From: Bacillota bacterium
GTDB taxonomy: Bacteria > Bacillota > Clostridia > Acetivibrionales > DTU013
DNA length: 45,666 nt
Assembly (NCBI GenBank): GCA_023412665.1
Contig: JAEZCA010000019.1
Coordinates: forward strand, 1 to 45,666
Reading direction: 5' to 3'
The translations under genes were made by a program, and so were the position numbers. The notes under the pieces are model-generated. The model was not told the origin of the DNA. It made no database searches and saw only the letters and a program-made list of their open reading frames with translations. Shown piece by piece: positions 1 through 7,769 of this stretch (positions are counted from its first letter, which is position 1; each line of letters begins with the position of its first letter).

Positions 1-203
1 GCGGCAAGCCCTCGCTGGCATCGCTTTGCAAGCAATGCGGCAAGTGTGAAAAGGCTTGCCCGCAGAAGATCCCTATAAGAGAAAAGCTGAGGGAGGTAGC
101 GGAGGACATGGAACCTGCCGTACTCAAGCCGGCAATGTGGGCAGTCAGAAAGTTTTACTCGTTAAGGGGCAGAAGAAAAAAGCCTGTAGATAAACAATTC
201 TAA
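1..203 (+). CDS. Aldo/keto reductase with C-terminal 4Fe-4S domain, 3' end only
   Basis: The open frame enters from the left edge (reading from base 3) and stops at 203, giving the last 66 residues. It carries the cluster motif C-x2-C-x2-C-x3-CP (LCKQCGKCEKACPQ) followed by IPIREKL and a basic tail. This arrangement is that of the ferredoxin-like tail found on a clostridial branch of aldo/keto reductases (family knowledge), where the barrel domain would lie upstream and outside this window. The substrate cannot be inferred. Another ferredoxin-tailed oxidoreductase is possible, but the CPQ-I-IRE spacing favours the aldo/keto reductase type. Confidence 0.7.
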   Translation, partial: GKPSLASLCKQCGKCEKACPQKIPIREKLREVAEDMEPAVLKPAMWAVRKFYSLRGRRKKPVDKQF

Positions 204-223
204 AATATTGTTAACAATTCTGA

Positions 224-489
224 TATCCCTATGAAGCCCCGGACTATCTTGACAAGGTGATCGATGACTACAGGCGTTCAGGAGTTAATGCTCACCAAAT
301 GAAGGCAGTACAGGAGAATAAATTCCAGGATGCGGTAAGCAGGTTCAAGCAGCTTTATCCGGGAAAGGCCGGATGGCTGGACAAAAAGCTAGAAAGCTTT
401 TCAAAGGCTGCAGAAATGCAGTTACACTTATCAAAACAGGCGACAGGATCCGTGTGGACGGAATAAACGGATTTGTTTACAAAATATAA
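224..489 (+). pseudogene. Decayed fragment, possibly of a PEP-synthase-like enzyme
   Basis: A short frame from 224 to 466 encodes about 80 residues (YEAPDYLDKVIDD... to SKAAEM) with no start signal. From 421 a different frame (-1) reads VTLIKTGDRIRVDGINGFVYKI and stops at 489. The second piece resembles the end of a phosphoenolpyruvate-utilising swivelling domain (TGD-IRVDG--G-V), and the first resembles the helical region ahead of it. I infer an internally deleted and frameshifted remnant of a PEP-synthase or rifampin-phosphotransferase-like gene. An annotator could instead call a 69-residue hypothetical protein from the GTG at 257, but no ribosome site precedes it. Confidence 0.45.
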
Positions 490-522
490 TCAGGCGGGGA
501 GAATGTCCCCGCCTGATTATTT
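488..522 (+). terminator. Strong intrinsic terminator, intron target
   Basis: A 13-bp perfect stem (488-500 with 506-518, GC-rich core GGCGGGG/CCCCGCC) has a 5-base loop and is followed by TATTT. It ends the upstream fragment. A group II intron starts one base after this tail, which is where class C introns characteristically insert. Confidence 0.9.
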
Positions 523-1009
523 CGTATGACGGGCATGTCCCGAAGCTTGAGTGAAAGTCTTAAGGGGCGTAGTTACCGACGAACCCGATAGCAACTCCCA
601 AGGTTCAAGCGGCGACGTTTGGGCGGGAAGAAGGGATAGCGAAATCGTGGCCTGACGAACAGAAACCCAGTACTAAGGCGTATCAAGCGGATGAGCCGGC
701 TAAAGACGGCAAAGTCCAAAAGGTAACCGTAACCTTGATGCGTAAACTGGGCAGGTAAACGAGGAAAGGTTCGGGACTTATCCCGTGAGGTCTCACAGGC
801 GGTTTCATTCGCCGTAGTAACAACGAACTGTGAGAAGTCAGCAGAGGCCATAGTACTTGAAGAAAAGGAAGGGCCGAACAATTTAAGACGTCGAATGAAA
901 TGTATGTCCTGCGCACAAGTCTGACAGGCAGATAGCAGAAGCGTACTTGAGGTGAATCTGCGCAACGTAAGGTGATGAACGCAGGAGCAGAAAGGAAGGA
1001 GACGGGAGC

Positions 1010-2287
1010 ATGTCAGAATTGCTTGACAGGATACTCAGTGATGAGAACATAAAGCTTGCCCAGAAGAGCGTATATGCAAACAAGGGAGCAAGTGGAGTGG
1101 ACAGAGTCACCGTGCAGGAACTCTCATCATATATGGAAGAGAACTGGCGGAGTATCCGGGAGCAAGTCAGAGAACGGAAGTACAAACCACAACCGGTGTT
1201 GAGGGTGGAAATACCCAAACCGAATGGAGGAGTACGAAAGCTCGGAATCCCCACGGTTGTAGACAGGACTATTGAACAAGCCATAACACAGGTACTAAGT
1301 CCAATGTTCGAGCCGCTGTTTAGCGAGCACAGTTACGGATTCAGACCCGGCAGGAGATGCGAACAGGCAATAATGCAATTGCTTGAGTGCTTCAATGACG
1401 GGTACACATGGATAGTGGATATTGATCTCGAGAAGTTCTTCGACAACGTACCGCAAGACAAGTTGATGAGCTACGTCCATGATGTGATTAATGACGGCGA
1501 CACCGAATCACTGATTCGAAAGTATCTGCAGGCAGGGGTCATGGTCAAGGGGCAATACGAAGAGACGAGTCTTGGGACCCCGCAGGGCGGGAATCTCTCA
1601 CCATTGCTAAGCAACATCATGCTCGACAAGCTTGACAAGGAACTGGAAGCAAGAGACCTGCGATTTACACGATATGCGGACGACTGCGTAATCGTGGTAA
1701 GAAGCAAGGCTGCAGCAACCAGGGTAATGTACTCCATAACGGACTGGATTGAAAGAAAGCTAGGGCTGAAAGTGAATGCAACAAAAACGCAGGTAACTAG
1801 GCCGACGAAACTGAAGTATCTCGGATTCGGCTTCTGGAAAGACAGGGAAGTATGGAAAGCAAGACCCCATCAGGATTCGATTGCTAAATTCAAGCGTAAA
1901 CTAAAGCAACTATGCAAAAGGAGCTGGAGTGTAGACCTCACATACCGCATCACCAAAATAAACCAAGTAATACGCGGATGGATAAACTACTTCGCTCTTG
2001 GTAACATGAAGCAAGCAATGACGGAAATTGACGGGCACCTACGCCGAGCGATGATAATAATCATATGGAAGCAATGGAAAGTGCGGCAAAAGAGAGTATG
2101 GGGACTTAAGAAACTTGGGATTAACCCATGGCAGGCAAAATTGATCGCAGGAATCGGAGATAAGTATATGAAAATCTCCAAGCTTGCTCCGGTCAAGAAG
2201 GCCATATCAAAAGAGAAACTGACGAAGCGAGGCCTCGTCAGTCCTTTGGATTATTATTTTGAAAAACATGCTTTGAAATTAAATTGA
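1010..2287 (+). CDS. ltrA: Group II intron reverse transcriptase/maturase
   Basis: 425 residues, ATG preceded by AGGAAGGAGACGGGAGC. It reverse-transcribes the intron RNA and helps it fold and splice. Visible landmarks are the N-terminal NKGASGVDRVTV block, the YGFRPGR block near residue 105, the domain 4 motif SLGTPQGGNLSPLL, the catalytic RYADDCVIVV (YADD), and the thumb/maturase X region including RGWINYF. It ends with the GLVSPLDYYFE type of tail. There is no HNH endonuclease domain after the maturase region, which agrees with class C introns that use terminator hairpins and single-stranded DNA targets. The length is normal for the family and I see no disruption. Confidence 0.95.
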   Translation: MSELLDRILSDENIKLAQKSVYANKGASGVDRVTVQELSSYMEENWRSIREQVRERKYKPQPVLRVEIPKPNGGVRKLGIPTVVDRTIEQAITQVLSPMFEPLFSEHSYGFRPGRRCEQAIMQLLECFNDGYTWIVDIDLEKFFDNVPQDKLMSYVHDVINDGDTESLIRKYLQAGVMVKGQYEETSLGTPQGGNLSPLLSNIMLDKLDKELEARDLRFTRYADDCVIVVRSKAAATRVMYSITDWIERKLGLKVNATKTQVTRPTKLKYLGFGFWKDREVWKARPHQDSIAKFKRKLKQLCKRSWSVDLTYRITKINQVIRGWINYFALGNMKQAMTEIDGHLRRAMIIIIWKQWKVRQKRVWGLKKLGINPWQAKLIAGIGDKYMKISKLAPVKKAISKEKLTKRGLVSPLDYYFEKHALKLN

Positions 2288-2349
2288 ACCGCCGTATGCC
2301 GAACGGCAAGTACGGTGGTGTGAGAGGGGCAGCCAAACTGTCCCTACTC
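2288..2349 (+). ncRNA. Group II intron domains V and VI
   Basis: Domain V (2288-2320) has a 9-bp lower helix ACCGCCGTA/TACGGTGGT, a 2-base AG bulge, then TGCC/GGCA closed by a GAAC tetraloop. The domain V size and bulge position are canonical. The bases at the expected catalytic triad read CGC rather than AGC. Domain VI follows as an imperfect GAGAGGGGCAG/CTGTCCCTACTC hairpin ahead of the 3' splice site. Confidence 0.8.
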
Positions 2350-2513
2350 GATTGTTCTGCCTGATAATCTTTCGTTTGGGTCAATAAGCTCCCCAACATC
2401 AAAAGCCTACCATATTCAGCAATTGAATAATACATAGCCAAAATGAGGATAATAATGGAGTCCATAGTATGGAGTTGTATCTCGTTTTGTTTTTAGGGCA
2501 AGGAGGGCTGAGT

Positions 2514-3359
2514 ATGACGGGGTTTCAAGCGAACAACAGCATTGAGCCTCAAAAGAATCCAAAATATTTCAGACTGATGAAAAAGAAGTCTAAAGGCTAT
2601 ATATGGGTGACAGCAGTGTTGTTTGTGATAATCATTTTGTTATGTGGAAACCATTACATACTGCTGGATTCCTATAATCTGATGAAGGAAGAGCTTGTGA
2701 GGGCAAACTCCGACATATACGAGGAGAGAATAGAAAACCTAAGGCTGGCAAGAAATGAAAATGACATGAAAGCCAGACTTGATCAAATCAATAATGAAAT
2801 GGTCCAGCTTAAGGAACAGTTCAACAAAACGTCAAGTGGCAGCGACGGTCTGGCAAAGCAAATCGAAAAGCTTGAAAAACAGAACAAGGAACTTGCATCG
2901 AAGGTAAAGGATCTGACAAACGACAACATAGAACTGCAGAATTCGCTGAAAATGGCAGCGTCAGTAGGCGTGAAGCCTCAAAGCTACTCGATTTTTGATG
3001 GGCTGGAGCAGAGGGAGGCCATAAACAGGGGCAAATATGTCGGCAAATTCCATGGCACAGCATATACGCCAAGCGTAGAAGAATGCGGGAACGACAAGGG
3101 GATCACAAAATCGGGAGAACCGATTATTCCGGGGATATCAGTAGCCATTGATGATCGCTATTGGCCGTTTGGCACTGTGTTTTATATAAAAGGGCTGGGT
3201 TATACTGTTGCAATGGATACGGGAAGTGCTGTGAAGGGAAAGTACCGTTTTGATTTTTCTGTCTTGGACAGGGATTTTGCAATGCAGCTGGGATCGAGAA
3301 AGTGGGATGTCTATCTTGTCAAAATGGGAAATGGAAGTGTGAAGGATGTCGAGCTTTGA
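2514..3359 (+). CDS. Membrane-anchored coiled-coil protein with C-terminal 3D domain
   Basis: 281 residues from the ATG at 2514, chosen because AGGAGG lies just upstream. A frame-compatible ATG at 2469 has no such site. One membrane helix (YIWVTAVLFVIIILLCGNHYIL, about residues 29-50) is followed by roughly 100 residues of charged coiled coil. The C-terminal 3D (Asp-Asp-Asp) double-psi barrel includes FHGTAYTPSVEECGNDKG, GISVAIDDRYWPFGT and DTGSAVKGKYRFDF. This domain occurs in MltA and in YabE/YocH/YuiC-type cell-wall enzymes of Firmicutes, where it cleaves or binds peptidoglycan. The protein probably acts outside the membrane on the wall or spore cortex. Its exact substrate is unknown. Confidence 0.8.
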   Translation: MTGFQANNSIEPQKNPKYFRLMKKKSKGYIWVTAVLFVIIILLCGNHYILLDSYNLMKEELVRANSDIYEERIENLRLARNENDMKARLDQINNEMVQLKEQFNKTSSGSDGLAKQIEKLEKQNKELASKVKDLTNDNIELQNSLKMAASVGVKPQSYSIFDGLEQREAINRGKYVGKFHGTAYTPSVEECGNDKGITKSGEPIIPGISVAIDDRYWPFGTVFYIKGLGYTVAMDTGSAVKGKYRFDFSVLDRDFAMQLGSRKWDVYLVKMGNGSVKDVEL

Positions 3360-3385
3360 ACATATAGCACAGGAGGGCCTGGACT

Positions 3386-5083
3386 TTGTCGTTTATAAAA
3401 GAACAGCTTAAGAAATATCTTTTTTTTGAAGAACCGGAGAAGAAGGAAAAATTTATATTAAGGCCGGATGAAGATCTTAAAGACAGCGACAGTAAAGCTG
3501 CCGGCAGCATTCAAAGCGTTCTGGAAAAAAAAGACGCCGAGGCAGAAAGAGAGCCTGAGCCTGAAGACGTTATTGATGAAGATGTAAAAATTAACCTCGA
3601 GCGTATGAAAGCTGTTTACAGTATACCCTTGAACAGCGATATAGTGCTCAGAGAATTCGATATTACTTATGGCTGTGAGCCTGTAAAAGCTTTCATAATA
3701 TTTTTCGACGGTATGACCGACCGTGAGCTCATCAATAATTATATCCTGAAGCCTTTGATGGTGAATACCGTTATGCCGCTTAAGGATGTGGCCGAAAATC
3801 TGGAGGATTATATTGCCAGGCAGCTGATGCCGCATTGCCAGCTGAAGGTCGAAAAATCATATGAAAAAGTTATTGACGAGATCAATTTTGGAGGCTGTGC
3901 ATTGTTCGTAGACGGACTTACAGTCAGCTTTTCCGCTGATGTGAAGGGATGGGATCACAGAGGCATTGAAAAGCCAAATAACGAGATTGTAATCAGAGGT
4001 CCGCAGGAAGCGTTCAATGAGGTCCTCAGGACAAACAGTGCACAGATCAGGAAGAGACTGAAGGATCAGGATCTGATCGTTGAAGATGTTATTGTTGGAA
4101 AGGTCAGTAAGACTCCATGTTCTATAATGTATATCAGGGATGTGGTTAATGAAAAGCTGGTTGCCGAGATCAGGCGCAGGCTAGAGGGAATCCGCGTGGA
4201 CTATATGCTGGATTCAGGTGTGCTTGAACAGTTGATAGAGGACAGTACGGTTTACCCGTCACCTCAGATGATCTCTACCGAGAGGCCGGATTATGTATCA
4301 GAATTGCTTGTTACCGGAAGGGTGGCTATTATTGTAAGCGGATCGCCGAATGTTCTGGTCATTCCCACCACTTTTTTTGATCTCATGCATTCTGCCGAAG
4401 ATGTATATATTCGGTACCCATATGTGAATCTTCTTCGTTATATCCGATATGTAGCCGGGTTTCTGGCTTTGCTGCTTCCAGGATTATATCTTGCCGTTAC
4501 AAATTATCATCATGAGATGATACCTACAGATCTGCTCCTGGCTATAGAAGCCTCAAGAGAAAAGGTGCCATTTCCTTCGTTGGTGGAGATTCTTCTGATG
4601 GAATTTTCCTTCGAGCTTATCAGGGAAGCAGGGGTAAGGGTCCCGGGGCCGATTGGTCCGACGCTGGGCATAATAGGAGCTCTGATCCTAGGACAGGCAG
4701 CCGTTGCTGCAAATATAGTGAGCCCGATTTTGATAATTATTGTCGCAGTAACAGGCATAGGCTCGTTTGCCATCCCCAATTATTCTTTGGCCTACTCAAT
4801 CAGGATCATGAGATTTGCATTTATTTTTCTGGGTGCAGCGGCAGGTTTTCTTGGAATAACTCTTGGGCTTTTCCTGCTGGGTATATGGTCAACAGCTCTG
4901 AAGTCCTTTGGAGTTCCTTTCATGGCTCCATTGGGGCCCAGAACCTCCAATGGCTTCAGAAATGTAATGTTTAGAGCACCGGAGTGGAAGCAGGAAAACA
5001 GACCTGACTATTTAAATGCAAAAAGGGATAAAAAGCAGGATCATTACAGTATGAGATGGAAAATCAACAATAAGAAAAAATAA
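3386..5083 (+). CDS. gerKA: Spore germinant receptor A subunit (GerA/GerKA family)
   Basis: 565 residues. The start is taken as TTG at 3386, with AGGAGG nine bases upstream. The acidic N-terminal soluble region (about residues 1-290) carries typical GerA-family stretches (FFDGMTDRELINNYIL, VDGLTVSFSADVKGWDHRGIEKP). The membrane domain after residue 340 has several hydrophobic spans and the highly conserved blocks REAGVRVPGPIGPTLGIIG and GIGSFAIPNYSLAYSIRI. In the spore inner membrane this subunit forms a nutrient-gated channel with B and C subunits (family knowledge). It opens a four-gene operon, 18 bp before the B subunit. The germinant cannot be predicted. Confidence 0.93.
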   Translation: MSFIKEQLKKYLFFEEPEKKEKFILRPDEDLKDSDSKAAGSIQSVLEKKDAEAEREPEPEDVIDEDVKINLERMKAVYSIPLNSDIVLREFDITYGCEPVKAFIIFFDGMTDRELINNYILKPLMVNTVMPLKDVAENLEDYIARQLMPHCQLKVEKSYEKVIDEINFGGCALFVDGLTVSFSADVKGWDHRGIEKPNNEIVIRGPQEAFNEVLRTNSAQIRKRLKDQDLIVEDVIVGKVSKTPCSIMYIRDVVNEKLVAEIRRRLEGIRVDYMLDSGVLEQLIEDSTVYPSPQMISTERPDYVSELLVTGRVAIIVSGSPNVLVIPTTFFDLMHSAEDVYIRYPYVNLLRYIRYVAGFLALLLPGLYLAVTNYHHEMIPTDLLLAIEASREKVPFPSLVEILLMEFSFELIREAGVRVPGPIGPTLGIIGALILGQAAVAANIVSPILIIIVAVTGIGSFAIPNYSLAYSIRIMRFAFIFLGAAAGFLGITLGLFLLGIWSTALKSFGVPFMAPLGPRTSNGFRNVMFRAPEWKQENRPDYLNAKRDKKQDHYSMRWKINNKKK

Positions 5084-5101
5084 CAGGAGCAGCATACGCA
5101 G

Positions 5102-6205
5102 ATGGAAAACAGAATCAGGATCGGTCAATGGGAGGCTGTCACGCTTCTTTTAAATCTTGTATGTACAAAGGTGTTTCTATATTACAACAGAATGACCGTC
5201 GAGGATGCCGGGACGGCAGGCTGGCTTTTATCAATGGTTTCAAGCCTTGCAGCACTGATCATGTTCATGGTTTTGCTTAGATTGTACAAAAGCTTCGGAG
5301 ACAGCGACATATTGGATATAGCTGAGACAGGAGGTGGGAAGCCTCTAAAGATTTTGACCGGCGCTGTTATAACAGCAGGCCTTTTTTTTCTTACAGTAAT
5401 AGTAATCAGAAAATTCTCAGAGGACATGAAAATTGTATCATTACCTGTTTCACCACTGAGCTATGTAATGTTCTTTTTCATAACAGGCATAGCGATTGCA
5501 AGCTTTTTCGGACTGGAAGCAATACTCAGATACCACGCCATCGTAATACCCGTCATTGCTATTGGATATATCCTGATCTTACTGGGTGCAATACCCAGTG
5601 TGGATACCAGTAATTTATTACCGGTTTTAGGTACCGGAGTTGAAGATATCGTTAAAAAAGGCTTTTTTAGGTCTTCGATATTTGGTGAGCTTATAGTGCT
5701 TTTTTTGCTGCCCCCATTTTTAGGAAGCTACAGCAAAGTCAAGAGTGCAGGCCTTATCTCCTTTGCATTAAGTGCTTTCTTTCTGACCGTTGGCTCTCTT
5801 GTGTACATTCTGTCGATACCGTATCCAGCAAGCCTTGAGCCGTTTCTGCCGGTATATAATATGGCGAGGGAAATCAGCTTTGGACGTTTCTTTCAGAGAA
5901 TAGAGGCAATATTCGTGTTTATTTGGGCAATGGCCGCGCTTATGTATCTGACCTCCACATTTTATTTCATGGTGCATACTTTTTCTAAAACCGTCGGGCT
6001 AAAGCACACCAGGCCTCTTATTCTGCCATTTGCTGTGATAGTATTCAGCGCTGCCTTTATTCCGGACAATTTGATATCTATTATAAAAATTGAAACGAAT
6101 TTTATAAACAATTTCGCCTGGCTGATCACCTTTGTTTATGTCGGACTGATACTGGCTGTTGCATCACTAAGAAAGCGTTACCGAAAGGCGAGGTGTGAAA
6201 AATGA
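5102..6205 (+). CDS. gerKB: Spore germinant receptor B subunit (GerAB/ArcD/ProY family)
   Basis: 367 residues, ATG at 5102 behind AACAGGAGCAG. The sequence is almost entirely hydrophobic with about ten predicted membrane spans, as expected for the amino-acid-permease-like GerAB family. Recognisable features are the N-terminal ISIGQWEA-like segment (IRIGQWEAVTLLLNLV) and the long hydrophobic blocks through residue 350, ending in a basic tail (RKRYRKARCEK). In characterised receptors this subunit binds the germinant. The stop overlaps the next start by four bases (ATGA), so translation of B and C is probably coupled. Confidence 0.92.
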   Translation: MENRIRIGQWEAVTLLLNLVCTKVFLYYNRMTVEDAGTAGWLLSMVSSLAALIMFMVLLRLYKSFGDSDILDIAETGGGKPLKILTGAVITAGLFFLTVIVIRKFSEDMKIVSLPVSPLSYVMFFFITGIAIASFFGLEAILRYHAIVIPVIAIGYILILLGAIPSVDTSNLLPVLGTGVEDIVKKGFFRSSIFGELIVLFLLPPFLGSYSKVKSAGLISFALSAFFLTVGSLVYILSIPYPASLEPFLPVYNMAREISFGRFFQRIEAIFVFIWAMAALMYLTSTFYFMVHTFSKTVGLKHTRPLILPFAVIVFSAAFIPDNLISIIKIETNFINNFAWLITFVYVGLILAVASLRKRYRKARCEK

Positions 6206-7479
6206 GTTATATGCGAAACAAATACAAGGCAGCTGCCGCATTTCTATCTGTGTTTTTGACGGTTTCCCTTTCAGGGTGCTATGATCAGAGAGAGATAGAT
6301 GAACTTGCTTATCCCATTGCTATCGGGCTGGATGTAGGAGAAGCCAATATACTGAGGATGTCGCTGCAGCTGGCAGCACCTCTTGCTATAGGAGGCGGAG
6401 GCGGAGGCGAAAGCGGAGGCGGCGGAGGAGGAAGCGAAGCGGAAACCACCTCTATAATTACAGTTGATACACCATCGATATATTCCGGTCTGAATTTAAT
6501 TAATAATATTATAAGCAAGGAAATCAATTTGTCCCATGCCAATGTGATCATTATATCAAAGGAGCTTGCGCAAAAGGGGGTCACGCAATATATTCAGGCA
6601 ATACAGAGAGGAAGGGAATTCCGGCCTGATGCATTTGTTATGGTGTCAATTGATCCACCCGACAAATTTTTGGAAAATGTGAAGCCATTACTGGAGAGCA
6701 ACCCTGCAAAATATTATGAATTACTGCTTGGTAAGGATTATGCTTCCTTTTTTCCAGATGTCAGGATATCCGAGTTTCATTTTGCCGATGAGTCAGATTT
6801 CATTGAACCGGTAGCCATACTGTCGGGCATTAATGAGAAGGACAAGGTGGAGCAGCTTGATGAAAATGTCGGCAACAAAGTATCCGACAGACCGGAGGGT
6901 ATATACGAGGCTGGCAGCATTCCCATAGTTTCAAAGCTAAAAAGTGTTGCCATGGGTATGGCGGCTTTTAAAAATGGCAGGATGGTTGGCGCATTGAACG
7001 GAACTGAAGCAGCATGTTATCAACTGTTGACAGGAAAATATAAACACGCCTTCTGGACTTTCGCCGATGTTTATGATGAAAATAGACTGGTTGTCATGGA
7101 CATCATTCAAAGAAAAAAGCCTTCGATCACAGCCCAGATCAAGGAAGGCAGGGCGGTCGTAAATATAGTGCTCGATCTGGAAGGGGATTTTACTTCCATA
7201 CAGAGCAAAATGAGGTACGAGGATTATCAGCTGCCAATGGAAAAAAAAGCATGCGATGTGATCAGAGGCGAAATTGCTGCAATGCTGAAGAAAACTACTG
7301 AGGAGTACGAAACTGATATTTGCGGAATAGGAAAACATGTCAAGGGGAATTTCCTCACACTCGATGAATGGAAGGACTTTAACTGGGAGGAGAGGTACAA
7401 AAAAACAATCTTCAACATTGATGTAAAGCTTAAAGTCAGGCGAACAGGCTTGATAATAAGATCGATGCAGCAGCGGTAA
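6202..7479 (+). CDS. gerKC: Spore germinant receptor C subunit, lipoprotein
   Basis: 425 residues. The signal peptide ends in the lipobox LSGC (KAAAAFLSVFLTVSLSGCYD), with the typical GerC start YDQREIDELAYPIAIGLD right after the cysteine, so the mature protein should be lipid-anchored on the outer face of the spore inner membrane. The rest follows the Ger(x)C family, including YSGLNLINNIISKEINLSHANVIIIS and the C-terminal LEGDF and KVRR stretches. Between residues about 63 and 80 there is a glycine-rich insertion (two runs of six or more Gly around GES) where relatives normally carry a short loop. Start ATG overlaps the B-subunit stop. Confidence 0.93.
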   Translation: MSYMRNKYKAAAAFLSVFLTVSLSGCYDQREIDELAYPIAIGLDVGEANILRMSLQLAAPLAIGGGGGGESGGGGGGSEAETTSIITVDTPSIYSGLNLINNIISKEINLSHANVIIISKELAQKGVTQYIQAIQRGREFRPDAFVMVSIDPPDKFLENVKPLLESNPAKYYELLLGKDYASFFPDVRISEFHFADESDFIEPVAILSGINEKDKVEQLDENVGNKVSDRPEGIYEAGSIPIVSKLKSVAMGMAAFKNGRMVGALNGTEAACYQLLTGKYKHAFWTFADVYDENRLVVMDIIQRKKPSITAQIKEGRAVVNIVLDLEGDFTSIQSKMRYEDYQLPMEKKACDVIRGEIAAMLKKTTEEYETDICGIGKHVKGNFLTLDEWKDFNWEERYKKTIFNIDVKLKVRRTGLIIRSMQQR

Positions 7480-7493
7480 ATAAGGAGGCATAT

Positions 7494-7670
7494 ATGTCGT
7501 TACCCGCATTTTTGGCATTTGCAGCAATTCTTTTGCTTATCGAAATACACACTATCAGTTATGCGGTATGGAACTGGAAAAATAGAAATAAAATGGGCTC
7601 AATAATGGTATTCCTGCTATGTGCGGCAGCAGCAGCACTACCGATCTATATGGCTTTTCTCAGGACTTGA
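7494..7670 (+). CDS. Small two-helix membrane protein, probable germinant receptor D-type subunit
   Basis: A 58-residue frame (MSLPAFLAFAAILLLIEIHT... to MAFLRT) has a strong AAGGAGG site and begins 14 bases after the C subunit stop. It has two hydrophobic stretches (about residues 4-18 and 36-54) separated by a basic linker KNRNK. Small two-helix proteins encoded beside gerA-type operons are known as D subunits in Bacillus and Clostridium, where they modulate receptor function. Identification rests on position, size and topology rather than a sequence motif. It is too short for most gene callers and easily missed. Confidence 0.7.
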   Translation: MSLPAFLAFAAILLLIEIHTISYAVWNWKNRNKMGSIMVFLLCAAAAALPIYMAFLRT

Positions 7671-7769
7671 TGGAAATAGCCCAGAGTTAATGGTATCATA
7701 GTATTGAAGGGTACTAAACAGCTTGCTATTTAAATGATGAGGCATGCATATTGTTGGGGGGTAATCACT

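Larger units (their letters stand above)
524..2352 (+). mobile_element. Group II intron with maturase, inserted behind a terminator
   Basis: About 1.83 kb. The 5' end is placed at GTATG (524). The preceding exon bases ATTTC (519-523) are complementary to GAAAT at 641-645 inside the intron, a good IBS1/EBS1 pair that supports the boundary. A long structured RNA region (524-1009) precedes the reverse transcriptase frame in domain IV. Domains V and VI follow at about 2288-2349, and the 3' end is placed after CGAT at 2352. The protein resembles bacterial class C, and insertion directly behind an intrinsic terminator is the known target preference of that class. All parts look intact, so the element may be active. 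Confidence 0.9.

Noticed and set aside
573..1284. Minus-strand open frames of up to 133 residues
   Set aside because: They lie opposite the structured intron RNA and the maturase frame, have no ribosome site or recognisable domain, and are shadows.
3458..3835. Minus-strand frame of 125 residues inside gerKA
   Set aside because: It is antisense to a well-conserved soluble domain and no promoter or ribosome site supports it.
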